A stretch of 13,444 nucleotides of DNA from a candidate division WWE3 bacterium RIFOXYC2_FULL_42_13 (GTDB taxonomy: Bacteria > Patescibacteriota > WWE3 > UBA101185 > UBA10185). The DNA lies in contig MEWF01000019.1 in the NCBI GenBank assembly GCA_001773255.1, positions 343-13,786 of the forward strand. The letters are read 5' to 3'. Position numbers and translations under genes: made by a program. The notes under the pieces were generated by a model. The model was not told the DNA's origin and did no database searches. It saw only the letters and a program-made list of their open reading frames with translations. Positions 6,399 to 12,541 of this stretch are shown piece after piece. Each line of letters begins with the position of its first letter. The first letter of the stretch is position 1.

Positions 6399-7241
6399 AT
6401 GACAGATATGAACAAAGACGACCCGAATATAGAATACATACAAAACTACTTCTTTGAAGTATATAAAATTAAATATCCAATATATGGGTACATATCACTA
6501 GGTTATTTCAATGCGTTTAAATCACTAGATTCACTTAACACCGAACAAAAAACACAAGTTAAAACTTGGTTAGTTAATTTATTTAATACATCCTCCATAG
6601 TTGCGGGTGATTTTAATACCATACCAAAAAATATTAGTGATCTACTAAAAGAACTAAGTATATCTGCAGACATATTAAGCACACCGAGCTATTTGTTCCC
6701 TAAAGAAGATGTATCGGATCCGGTTTATATTCCTTCTTTTGATAACTTTGTTATTTTTGACACTGCTATCGAAAAAACAAATTTAAAACCACTAATAAAA
6801 CTTCCGGAAAAACTGAATATAAATCCAAGGAAATACATGCATAAAATTTCATCACCGTCTGATCATGTTCCAGTGATTGGATCCTTTACCAAGCAAAACC
6901 GGCAGGTATCTATTGGTGTGTATAATGTTGCCGATCCGGTTTTTTGGGGAGATCGTTATCCAAGTGCAAAAGTGGGCTTTGACACTACTGGTGTCGGTGA
7001 AAAGAAGCGGACAAGTGAATTAACTCATTACATAAATCAATTAATAAATGAGTGTGATCTGGTGTTTTTATCGGAAGTACCGTCTGAATATTCTATAAGT
7101 ATTAATGATCTTGCTGTCAAGAATAATAAGCAAACACAAATAAAAGAAATGGCGCATATTGATAGAGATAGTAAAGGTAATCAGTTTATTACTGCACCTC
7201 TTTTAGGGGTTTCAAATAATATTTTGATTTTTAGAAGTTGA
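6399..7241 (+). CDS. EEP-superfamily-like protein with permuted motif order, or a gene remnant
   Basis: The 280-residue ORF carries motifs of the endonuclease/exonuclease/phosphatase (EEP) fold, metal-dependent phosphoesterases. GDFN (Asp71, Asn73), a putative strand FDNFVIFD (about 114-121) and SDHVPV (Asp155, His156) form the second half of an EEP domain. They are followed by what looks like the first half: SIGVYNV (Asn176) and DLVFLSEV (metal-ligand Glu226). Normal EEP order is Asn, Glu, GDFN, SDH. The ORF also stops soon after an 'NNILIF' strand that in EEP enzymes leads into the missing middle. It may be a circular permutation, or the remains of a two-domain gene that lost both ends. Start choice is weak: GTG 6384, ATG 6399 (GGA nearby) and ATG 6408 are all possible, and no promoter is seen. 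It is AT-richer than its neighbours, suggesting transfer. Confidence 0.55.
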   Translation: MTDMNKDDPNIEYIQNYFFEVYKIKYPIYGYISLGYFNAFKSLDSLNTEQKTQVKTWLVNLFNTSSIVAGDFNTIPKNISDLLKELSISADILSTPSYLFPKEDVSDPVYIPSFDNFVIFDTAIEKTNLKPLIKLPEKLNINPRKYMHKISSPSDHVPVIGSFTKQNRQVSIGVYNVADPVFWGDRYPSAKVGFDTTGVGEKKRTSELTHYINQLINECDLVFLSEVPSEYSISINDLAVKNNKQTQIKEMAHIDRDSKGNQFITAPLLGVSNNILIFRS

Positions 7242-7249
7242 TCTACTTA

Positions 7250-7268
7250 CAGACCCAACCGGCACTCC
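7250..7268 (+). repeat. Imperfect direct repeat, right copy
   Basis: CAGACCCAACCGGCACTCC begins nine bases after the EEP-like ORF stop and matches the copy at 6372-6390 in 15 of 19 positions, 878 bases apart. Confidence 0.45.
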
Positions 7269-7535
7269 CAGATATAAACACATCAGGCTTAGCCTAGTGA
7301 ATTTGTGCACACGGTATTAGGGATGAGAATGCCGGAGCAAATGAACGAAGTGAGTGGGGCGGGGTACCCAAAACTATTCCAGTACCTCGACCACCTGCTA
7401 TTATTGTGGCTTGGTTTACTTTCATACGGGCATTTTATCATCTTTTTATACTAGCTTATTTGTCTCATTTTAGCCTGGAGAATATACCCAATCAATAAGT
7501 ATCCAGATCTAGCTTTTTCTAAAAAAACATTAAGT
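7269..7535. other. Non-coding or degenerate stretch with short palindromes
   Basis: No convincing full-length gene is visible on either strand. Short palindromes occur at 7285-7295 (AGGCT-T-AGCCT), 7304-7311 (TGTGCACA) and 7362-7369 (GGGTACCC). A G-rich tract (7353-7364) and one 41-codon ORF are also present. The mixture resembles debris of accessory DNA and not a normal intergenic spacer of this compact genome. Confidence 0.4.
7329..7454 (+). CDS. Small ORF, possible 41-residue membrane peptide
   Basis: Reads MPEQMNEVSGAGYPKLF and then a hydrophobic C-terminal half rich in Leu and aromatic residues (about 21-41) that could form one membrane helix. A second ATG lies at 7341. There is no clear Shine-Dalgarno (GGGATGAGA is weak), no promoter is identified, and I do not recognise the sequence. 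It could be a real short peptide, a remnant, or chance. Confidence 0.2.
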   Translation: MPEQMNEVSGAGYPKLFQYLDHLLLLWLGLLSYGHFIIFLY

Positions 7536-7564
7536 TTGACAATCTGAACACATGGTGTAATTAT
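7536..7564 (+). promoter_or_regulatory. Candidate promoter within the accessory spacer
   Basis: A perfect TTGACA (7536-7541), a 17-base spacer and AATTAT (7559-7564, four of six consensus positions). No ORF follows; instead a structured stretch ending in seven T residues does (7571-7649). Confidence 0.35.
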
Positions 7565-7570
7565 CTATCT

Positions 7571-7649
7571 ACAAAGACCTGTTTTCTGAACTGTCACCGG
7601 ATGGTGGCGTGCTTGGGACACCCAAGATAGGAAATGGGTCGCTTTTTTT
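7571..7649 (+). ncRNA. Candidate small RNA with terminator-like end
   Basis: Downstream of the TTGACA/AATTAT promoter there are two short hairpins, CACC-GGAT-GGTG (7595-7606) and CTTGGG-ACA-CCCAAG (7612-7626), then TGGGTCGC and a run of seven T residues (7643-7649). ACCCA (7620-7624) could alternatively pair with TGGGT (7635-7639), so two mutually exclusive folds are possible. It ends against, and slightly overlaps, the stop of the convergent DUF3800 gene. It does not match an RNA family I recognise, and the terminator is imperfect because three bases separate the last stem from the T tract. Confidence 0.25.
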
Positions 7650-8277
7650 ACTTAAAATCCCAGCAATCCTGAATCTTTTTTTTAATTATTCTTCTATATT
7701 CTGCACTATCGGATTTATCTTTTTCGTACGATCTTCTAATACTTCCAGCAATCATATCGGCCATCTGTATTAAATTATTCTTTTTAGAATCGACCAACCT
7801 TAAGTTCTCTATAACTTTAAACGTAGTGCTATTAAGTTCTTTTCTTAAATAATTAGTTAAATTTCTTCTAAACATCCTGTCTCCATGCCCGTCCATACGT
7901 ATCTTTGCTTTTTTCAGTACGCCTGAATTATGTTTTAAAACAAGCTTTACTACATAGTTATAAAACTTATCCTTGGAGTTCTTTAATTCCTCACTATAAA
8001 CATCCTTTTTATTTACTACGATACATCTAATCTTGTAATCAAATGGTAGCGTTGAGCGTAAAAATACTTTTCTAACCTCTGCCTTCGAACCATTGAACTT
8101 AAATTCCGTCTTATCAGAAAACCCAAAATCCCTTTTAAGTTGTTTTAGTGCTACAGCAGTTTTTTCTGCCTCAAGTTCATCCTCAAAAATGATACAAACT
8201 ATAACAAAATACAGTGAGGATCCTTTTCCGATTTTCTTAAATCCCGGGTCTCCGGAGTCGTCAATAAACACTAGCAT
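7648..8277 (-). CDS. DUF3800 domain protein (RNase H-like fold family)
   Basis: DUF3800 proteins are uncharacterised, predicted RNase H-fold enzymes that are frequent on mobile and defence-rich DNA. The 209-residue protein opens with the family's acidic motif FIDDSGDPG (Asp6, Asp7, Asp10). It has a mid-protein acidic residue (Asp129 in IRMDGHGD) and ends with the typical LVDSKKNNLIQMADMIAGSI (about 161-180, with Asp163 and Asp174). The conserved acidic residues suggest a catalytic, metal-dependent role, although none has been shown. It appears to be a lone gene: no partner nuclease or ATPase is adjacent. The ATG at 8277 has no SD, and a perfect TATAAT lies six bases upstream, implying a leaderless message. 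It is AT-richer than the flanking operons. Confidence 0.88.
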   Translation of the reverse strand: MLVFIDDSGDPGFKKIGKGSSLYFVIVCIIFEDELEAEKTAVALKQLKRDFGFSDKTEFKFNGSKAEVRKVFLRSTLPFDYKIRCIVVNKKDVYSEELKNSKDKFYNYVVKLVLKHNSGVLKKAKIRMDGHGDRMFRRNLTNYLRKELNSTTFKVIENLRLVDSKKNNLIQMADMIAGSIRRSYEKDKSDSAEYRRIIKKKIQDCWDFK

Positions 8278-8283
8278 CGCATT

Positions 8284-8311
8284 ATTATAATACAGTTTGG
8301 AACATCCCCAA
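8284..8311 (-). promoter_or_regulatory. Promoter of the DUF3800 gene, probably leaderless
   Basis: On the minus strand TTGGGG (8306-8311), a 16-base spacer and a perfect TATAAT (8284-8289) end six bases before the ATG at 8277, placing the expected transcription start at or beside the A of the start codon. Confidence 0.6.
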
Positions 8312-8370
8312 GTTTCGTTTTTATTAAAGAACTGCTAATCCATCTGGAGTTGTAAAAGATTAGTCCTCCT

Positions 8371-8451
8371 CTATTTAATGTTACCGGGCTTGACCGCCGG
8401 CAACCGCTTCATGAAAATAGGGGCAACAAGTGTAGTAAGCCGAAAAATCAT
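8371..8451 (-). CDS. Small ORF of 26 residues, possibly a gene fragment
   Basis: Reads MIFRLTTLVAPIFMKRLP and then AVKPGNIK before a TAG. It lies in the 200-base gap between the LUD and DUF3800 genes, downstream of the LUD stop on the same strand. The composition (hydrophobic then basic) and the PGNI ending look coding-like, but there is no SD and no recognised family. It may be the tail of a lost gene or chance. Confidence 0.15.
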   Translation of the reverse strand: MIFRLTTLVAPIFMKRLPAVKPGNIK

Positions 8452-8477
8452 CTCAAACAATTCCGAAGATAAATACT

Positions 8478-9098
8478 CTAGAAACCTAATCTCTCCTTAA
8501 CCAAAATAACAGTTATTCTTTTCGGCATTATTTCCTTATTTATGATCAGAATTTTTGAGACGTTGCTGTGCATACCGTAAGCTTTTTGAGCCCGTTCGTC
8601 CTCCAGCGGAAGAACGTAATTGTAAATCCTCTCTAAACCTTCCGTGGTATTTTTAACAATTTTTTGAGTACCCACCACGAAAATCACTTTACCGCCTGCG
8701 TAAGCCTCTGCCGAAAGCTGGCTTCCTGTGTTGGAAGCAATTAACAAGTGACCGTCTTCGGTAATTGCATGGACTGAAGATACCACCCAATCAGGAGCCG
8801 CTCCAAGTTTAGCCATCTCCCGACTCTGAGTATTTCTATCCATTCCGTTGAGTTTGTTGCGAACTGAATCATATTTACCGGAGTTATTTACGACCTCCGA
8901 TAAACCTATTTGTTCCAATGTTTGAGAAGTCATTGTAAAGACTTCGGCTTTTTCGGGAAGAATACCTAGAACCTTCTCTTTCGCTGCGACTCCGGATTCT
9001 ACAACCTCTACATCAAAACCGTTTTTCTCCAATGCAATTACAGCCTCTTTCAATTGTCCGCCCGATGCTAATTCTCCAAATTGATTATTACTTTGCAT
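8478..9098 (-). CDS. LUD domain protein (LutC/DUF162-like)
   Basis: LUD domains occur in lactate-utilisation proteins (LutB/LutC) and in many stand-alone proteins of unknown role. The 206-residue protein has the family's C-terminal core: SNTGSQLSAEAYAGGKVIFV, the GTQKIVKN segment, and VLPLEDERAQKAYG followed by SKILIIN. The start is placed at ATG 9098 and not at the in-frame TTG 9110, because the SD GGAGGA lies within the TTG-initiated stretch, five bases before this ATG. It follows arsR closely in a two-gene unit, so it is likely regulated by that repressor. No lutA/lutB partner is present, so a lactate pathway is not supported here. Confidence 0.9.
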   Translation of the reverse strand: MQSNNQFGELASGGQLKEAVIALEKNGFDVEVVESGVAAKEKVLGILPEKAEVFTMTSQTLEQIGLSEVVNNSGKYDSVRNKLNGMDRNTQSREMAKLGAAPDWVVSSVHAITEDGHLLIASNTGSQLSAEAYAGGKVIFVVGTQKIVKNTTEGLERIYNYVLPLEDERAQKAYGMHSNVSKILIINKEIMPKRITVILVKERLGF

Positions 9099-9117
9099 AT
9101 TTTCCTCCAAATTAAAT

Positions 9118-9390
9118 TTACAACTTTGTTATTTTTTCAATATCTATACCAAGACCGGCAAGATATGATTTATTGACGCTATAATAATGACTGGTACCAT
9201 ACCTGCGAGTGCGCACTACCCCACTATCTACTAACTTACTGAAATGGTGTGAAAGAGTGGGCTGGGAAAGCGAAAAATGCTTCATCAGCTCCTGACATGA
9301 TACCTCGTCGTTAGACACAAGTTTTCTTAGAATCTTAATCCTGGTCTGATCCGATAAGGCTTTAAAAACTTTTAATATTTTATTTGACAT
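9118..9390 (-). CDS. ArsR/SmtB family winged-helix repressor
   Basis: Dimeric DNA-binding repressor. From ATG 9390 the protein has 90 residues: a helix containing KVFKALSDQTRIKILRKL (about 7-24), then the helix-turn-helix CQELMKHFSLSQPTLSHHFS (about 32-51) and the beta-wing GVVRTRRYGTSHYYSV (about 57-72). It lacks the classical CVCDL metal motif; the only cysteine is Cys32, so the signal (metal, redox or other) is unknown. The longer start at 9429 is rejected because it would lie upstream of the promoter's likely transcription start. A perfect inverted repeat between promoter and gene suggests autorepression of the arsR-LUD pair. Confidence 0.92.
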   Translation of the reverse strand: MSNKILKVFKALSDQTRIKILRKLVSNDEVSCQELMKHFSLSQPTLSHHFSKLVDSGVVRTRRYGTSHYYSVNKSYLAGLGIDIEKITKL

Positions 9391-9398
9391 AATTAATT

Positions 9399-9416
9399 GA
9401 AGTATAGAAATACTTC
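9399..9416 (-). promoter_or_regulatory. Probable ArsR operator
   Basis: GAAGTAT-AGAA-ATACTTC is a perfect 7-base inverted repeat with a 4-base centre. It lies three bases downstream of the -10 box, over the expected transcription start, and nine bases before the arsR ATG. The position fits autorepression by the adjacent ArsR protein. Confidence 0.75.
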
Positions 9417-9419
9417 GAT

Positions 9420-9448
9420 AATATATCAACCGATTCTTTCATTGTCAA
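9420..9448 (-). promoter_or_regulatory. arsR-LUD promoter
   Basis: On the minus strand TTGACA (9443-9448), a 17-base spacer and TATATT (9420-9425): a near-consensus sigma-70-type promoter, strong unless repressed through the operator just downstream. Confidence 0.8.
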
Positions 9449-9484
9449 TCTCTATATTTTACGATTTAAAAAACTTGAAACGAC

Positions 9485-9694
9485 TTAACCGTTCATACCT
9501 GCATATTGCGCGGGATTACTATCAAACTCGGCTTTACAGCTTACAGAACAGAAACCGTATTCTTTGCCTTCGTAAATACTTTTAAGTTCTGCGGTTTCCA
9601 GATTAACCTTCATCCCGCAGATTGGGTCTTTAACTACGTTTGCAGACCCACCGTCCGTCTTAAAGATATTTTGTAAAATTTTCGTTATACTCAT
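9485..9694 (-). CDS. YHS domain protein
   Basis: YHS is a short cysteine-containing domain found alone or fused to metal transporters and is thought to bind metal. The 69-residue protein has a short leader and then the domain at about residues 22-64: VKDPICGMKV (Cys26), GKEYGFCSVSCKAEF (Cys49, Cys53) and NPAQY. There is no membrane segment or clear signal peptide, so it is probably cytoplasmic. The start is well supported by AAGGAGGTGA about five bases before the ATG. It is the last gene of the redoxin/ccdA operon, 19 bases after the redoxin stop; arsR follows, but from its own promoter. A role in intracellular metal binding for the operon is an inference. Confidence 0.9.
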   Translation of the reverse strand: MSITKILQNIFKTDGGSANVVKDPICGMKVNLETAELKSIYEGKEYGFCSVSCKAEFDSNPAQYAGMNG

Positions 9695-9713
9695 AAGTTC
9701 ACCTCCTTAGAAA

Positions 9714-10379
9714 CTACAACTTGTCCACTTCAGCTGACAGCTCATCATTCCTTACTGCCATAGAAACATCGTCCCTAATATATCTAACTGTGCCCTCTTT
9801 ATCAATTAACACGTAACTGTGTCCGGGAAATTGACCTTTGTGCATCGACGACGGGAGAGTTAAAACCCCGTATTTCTTGGAAACTTCCCTATTACCGTCA
9901 AAAAGTACCGTAGCACCGGCAAGCTCAGGCATTTTATTAATAGCCTGGCTCCAGTTATTTTTGGGATCGACAGTAATGTTTAAAACAACCACCTTACTCT
10001 GTAACGCAGTATCTTTACCGAAAGCGGAAATCTGATTCCAGCATGCCGGGTAACACATTAGCCCTTCGTTAAAAAACAAGATAACGTTCCGGCCTTTTAG
10101 CTCACTCAGGGTTATTTTTTCCCCATCATAACTTTCTAAAGTAAAGTCGGGCGCCGGCTTACCGACCAGGTCATTAAAAAGAGTAGAGTCGGCCGGAGTC
10201 CCTCCTCCATGGTGGCCTGCCATAGAATCAACTTGCGCAACTTGCTGCGTTGGTTGCAGGTTGGCCGCCTGGTCACCATTACCATTTATGTCTATCCGAA
10301 CATTAAAATTGCTGACAAGCATGACCAAAGCCAATATTATTCCTGTTCCCAAAACTGCGATAAGTCCGTTTTTATTCAT
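9714..10379 (-). CDS. Membrane-anchored redoxin (peroxiredoxin/TlpA-like), copy 1
   Basis: Thioredoxin-fold protein of the AhpC/TSA-redoxin superfamily, likely facing outside. The 221-residue protein has an N-terminal membrane segment (about 5-24), a linker with HHGGG (about 56-60), and the redoxin domain from about residue 70, starting DLVGKPAPDFTLESYDG. The active-site region is FFNEGLMCYPACWNQ: Cys109 and Cys113 are separated by three residues (CxxxC), unlike the CxxC of TlpA/ResA. It is a paralogue of the redoxin at 11254-11847, with the same catalytic segment. GGAAGTGA six bases before the ATG acts as SD. It follows ccdA by six bases, which suggests CcdA supplies its reducing power. Confidence 0.9.
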   Translation of the reverse strand: MNKNGLIAVLGTGIILALVMLVSNFNVRIDINGNGDQAANLQPTQQVAQVDSMAGHHGGGTPADSTLFNDLVGKPAPDFTLESYDGEKITLSELKGRNVILFFNEGLMCYPACWNQISAFGKDTALQSKVVVLNITVDPKNNWSQAINKMPELAGATVLFDGNREVSKKYGVLTLPSSMHKGQFPGHSYVLIDKEGTVRYIRDDVSMAVRNDELSAEVDKL

Positions 10380-10385
10380 ACTAAA

Positions 10386-11252
10386 TCACTTCCTTTTCTT
10401 TAAATTGATAAATTGTCTAATTGCAACAAAGGTCACCGCAAACGCAATAGAAATAAAGATAACCGCCCACCCTACCTCGGGAATGAGTTGAGTAAACCGC
10501 CCTATACCGTTAATAAACTTCGTGAGGTAAATATTCAATGAAACTTGGTATGAGGAGTGGGAAGTCAGCTGACTGGTTTTAGCAAGGTAAATAATAACAA
10601 CGCCCAGAACCAGAAACATTAGCCCGGAAAACAGGTTGGCAAAGGTTAAACTAACTTTCTGACCTAACACGGAATAAGAAACTCTTTTTCTAAATGCGAC
10701 AAACTTCTGAGTAAAGTCTACTTTATCCAGAGTAAGGGCGATGACAAAGAGAGGTAAGACCATTCCCAATACATATGCCAGAGTGTAAACGCCGCCCAAG
10801 AAAACCGATCCCGGAAGAGCTGATAGAGTTAGAACCCCTGCCAGTACAGGAGCACAGCAAGTTGTAGCAACGGCGGAAAATATGCCTAAAACATAAACCG
10901 ATATAAAATCCTGTCCTTTTAATTTTGGGTGGACACTAAAAGGTAAAGACATTTGCTGTCCGAGGAGCAAAGTCATTCCCAGGAATATCAAAAAGATCCC
11001 CCCAATAAGAAAGATGGTGTCATGATACTGGCTAAAAATCTGGGTGAGAAAAGAGACCCCAAGTCCGATAGGAAGAAAAATTGATAAAATACCTAGAAAA
11101 TAGACAAAAGTCATCAAAAATACCGTAGATTTCTGCTTGAAGATGGAGGCAAAGTAAGTGGGTAGTAGCACGGTGATACAGCATGGGGCAAAAAGGGCTG
11201 CGATCCCTGCAAAAAACGAAGCTATAAATGATGCGCTAATTAAAAGTTCCAT
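10386..11252 (-). CDS. ccdA: CcdA/DsbD-type transmembrane thiol electron transporter with paired cysteines
   Basis: CcdA-family proteins pass electrons from cytoplasmic thioredoxin across the membrane to extracytoplasmic thiol proteins, using one cysteine in each half of a pseudo-symmetric bundle. This 288-residue protein is strongly hydrophobic, with about seven to eight membrane segments. The usual half-1 motif appears as FAPCCITVLLPTYF (Cys24, Cys25) and half 2 as GIFSAVATTCCAPVLAGVL (Cys132, Cys133), so each half carries a Cys-Cys pair where the family usually has a single Cys. It is longer than minimal CcdA because of an additional C-terminal membrane region. The ATG is one base after the stop of the upstream redoxin, with no SD, so it is translationally coupled. 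Electron delivery to the two flanking redoxins is inferred. Confidence 0.88.
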   Translation of the reverse strand: MELLISASFIASFFAGIAALFAPCCITVLLPTYFASIFKQKSTVFLMTFVYFLGILSIFLPIGLGVSFLTQIFSQYHDTIFLIGGIFLIFLGMTLLLGQQMSLPFSVHPKLKGQDFISVYVLGIFSAVATTCCAPVLAGVLTLSALPGSVFLGGVYTLAYVLGMVLPLFVIALTLDKVDFTQKFVAFRKRVSYSVLGQKVSLTFANLFSGLMFLVLGVVIIYLAKTSQLTSHSSYQVSLNIYLTKFINGIGRFTQLIPEVGWAVIFISIAFAVTFVAIRQFINLKKRK

Positions 11253-11253
11253 A

Positions 11254-11847
11254 TTATAATTTTCCTATCTCCCCCAATAACTCCTGATTCCTGATCGCCA
11301 TCTGAACGTCATCCCTAACATATCTGACAATTCCTTCCTTATCGATTACCACATAAGTATGTCCCGGAGTCTGGCCTCTGTGCATTGAAGACGGAAGGGA
11401 AAGCATTTTATAAGCAACGGAAACTTTTCTATTGGTATCAAGAAGAACAGTCGCCTTGGCAAGATCAGGCATTTTCTCCACCGCACCTTTCCAGTCCTTT
11501 TTGGGATCAGTCACAATAGTTAATACCACCGTGTTTTTAGCCGTAAATTCGGTGTCCTTACCGAATGCCGCTATCTGGTCCCAACAGGCCGGGTAGCACA
11601 TTAAGCCTTCATTAAAAAAGAGGACTACGTTTTTGCCTTTAAGACTGCTTAGAGTTGTGGTTTCACCGTTGTAGCTTTCCAATGTAAAGTCGGGTGCCGG
11701 CTTACCGACCAACTCATCGAGCGTCGCGATCTCGCTCTGACCTTTGGGGGAACTCTGACCGTTATTGCCATTGAGCAAAAAGGTAGGCACTGTGAGCAAG
11801 GCAATTGTAATTATGGAACCTATTATTAGAACCCGTTTCTCTTTCAT
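11254..11847 (-). CDS. Membrane-anchored redoxin (peroxiredoxin/TlpA-like), copy 2
   Basis: From ATG 11847 the protein has 197 residues: an N-terminal membrane anchor (about 6-24), a short linker, then a redoxin domain starting near ELVGKPAPDFTLESYNG (about 45-61). The active site is FFNEGLMCYPACWDQ, with Cys84 and Cys88 spaced as CxxxC like its paralogue at 9714-10379. The two differ mainly in anchor and linker (this one lacks HHGGG), implying a duplication that kept both copies. An in-frame TTG at 11865 is possible, but it overlaps the upstream gene and has no SD, so the ATG is preferred. ccdA starts one base after its stop. Confidence 0.9.
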   Translation of the reverse strand: MKEKRVLIIGSIITIALLTVPTFLLNGNNGQSSPKGQSEIATLDELVGKPAPDFTLESYNGETTTLSSLKGKNVVLFFNEGLMCYPACWDQIAAFGKDTEFTAKNTVVLTIVTDPKKDWKGAVEKMPDLAKATVLLDTNRKVSVAYKMLSLPSSMHRGQTPGHTYVVIDKEGIVRYVRDDVQMAIRNQELLGEIGKL

Positions 11848-11855
11848 AAAATTAT

Positions 11856-12083
11856 TTAGTGGCAAGACTTGTCTGTTTGTCCTACCCGCTCCTTTCCTTC
11901 CTGATCATGGCCGCCGTGACCATTCATCATAAATACATGCATTAAAGGGCATGCCAGAAATACTCCAAAAAATAAAACGTTTCCAAAAGGAACTCTGAAA
12001 ACCGTGACAGCAGCCACAGCTACCGCGAAAACAACTAAACAGATCACTAAAATTTTAGTTTTTGTAAGATTCAAAGATCCCAT
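11856..12083 (-). CDS. DUF2933 family small membrane protein
   Basis: Uncharacterised 75-residue protein with two membrane segments (about 9-28 and 33-50). The family signature is in the second helix and after it: FLACPLMHVFMMNGHGGHD, with Cys45, Met48, His49, Met52, Met53, His56 and His59. That density of Cys, Met and His suggests soft-metal binding (copper or similar), but no function is established. A C-terminal Cys-His pair (74-75) adds to it. The ATG overlaps the upstream gene by 13 bases and has AAGGAG seven bases upstream. It belongs to the seven-gene redox operon. Confidence 0.85.
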   Translation of the reverse strand: MGSLNLTKTKILVICLVVFAVAVAAVTVFRVPFGNVLFFGVFLACPLMHVFMMNGHGGHDQEGKERVGQTDKSCH

Positions 12084-12541
12084 TTAAAACTCCTTACTGA
12101 AATTCCGCCGACATTATTTATCTTTAACTCCAAAGACTCGGGCCTTGGCGAAATGCTGTTAAATTTTAAAATTCCGCTGCGATGATGTCCTCCGGGAGGC
12201 GACCCTTCCCATGATGTTGGTTTATATATTTTTCCCGCATCGTCTAAGAGTTCGGACACGGCAACCAGATCTTCACCGATCTCCTCCGAATGAGTATTTA
12301 AAGTTACGTCAAAACTCCAGGAAGGTGACGCAGTCTCTAAATCCAACGGCGTAACGGCAACGGAAACAGGACCTTCGTTGCTTTCTATTGTTTCCAAACC
12401 ACTTATATCTTCTGTAGAATCGTTTGCTCCGACAACTCCGTCCGTATTTTCTGGGCCTACGTTTATTGTAAAACTATCTCTTAGCGCGATGACTAAAATT
12501 GCTATTAATATTACGATAAAAATTACGGTAGTCTTTTTCAT
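12071..12541 (-). CDS. Secreted or membrane-anchored protein with GHHR motif, unknown function
   Basis: Not recognised as a named family. The 156-residue protein has an N-terminal membrane anchor (about 5-20), a low-complexity acidic linker (about 30-57), and an all-beta-looking domain (about 58-156). Possible ligand residues in that domain are His84 (in LNTHS) and the pair His119-His120 (in GGHHRSGIL). It ends in an aromatic strand RSFKWDL. I infer an extracytoplasmic, perhaps metal-binding, beta-sandwich. The start overlaps the upstream gene stop by four bases (ATGA) and the stop overlaps DUF2933 by 13 bases, so it is firmly part of the operon. Confidence 0.8.
   Translation of the reverse strand: MKKTTVIFIVILIAILVIALRDSFTINVGPENTDGVVGANDSTEDISGLETIESNEGPVSVAVTPLDLETASPSWSFDVTLNTHSEEIGEDLVAVSELLDDAGKIYKPTSWEGSPPGGHHRSGILKFNSISPRPESLELKINNVGGISVRSFKWDL

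Noticed and set aside
6370..8477. CRISPR array, IS element or integrase
   Set aside because: No regularly spaced repeats, transposase or recombinase motifs, or terminal inverted repeats were found.
9099..9110. TTG start for the LUD gene
   Set aside because: The extra codons encode the Shine-Dalgarno GGAGGA of the ATG at 9098.
9391..9429. Longer ArsR start at 9429
   Set aside because: It lies upstream of the likely transcription start and covers the operator.
10209..10491. Plus-strand ORFs opposite redoxin 1 and ccdA
   Set aside because: Antisense shadows; no SD, no recognisable domain, opposite to strongly supported genes.
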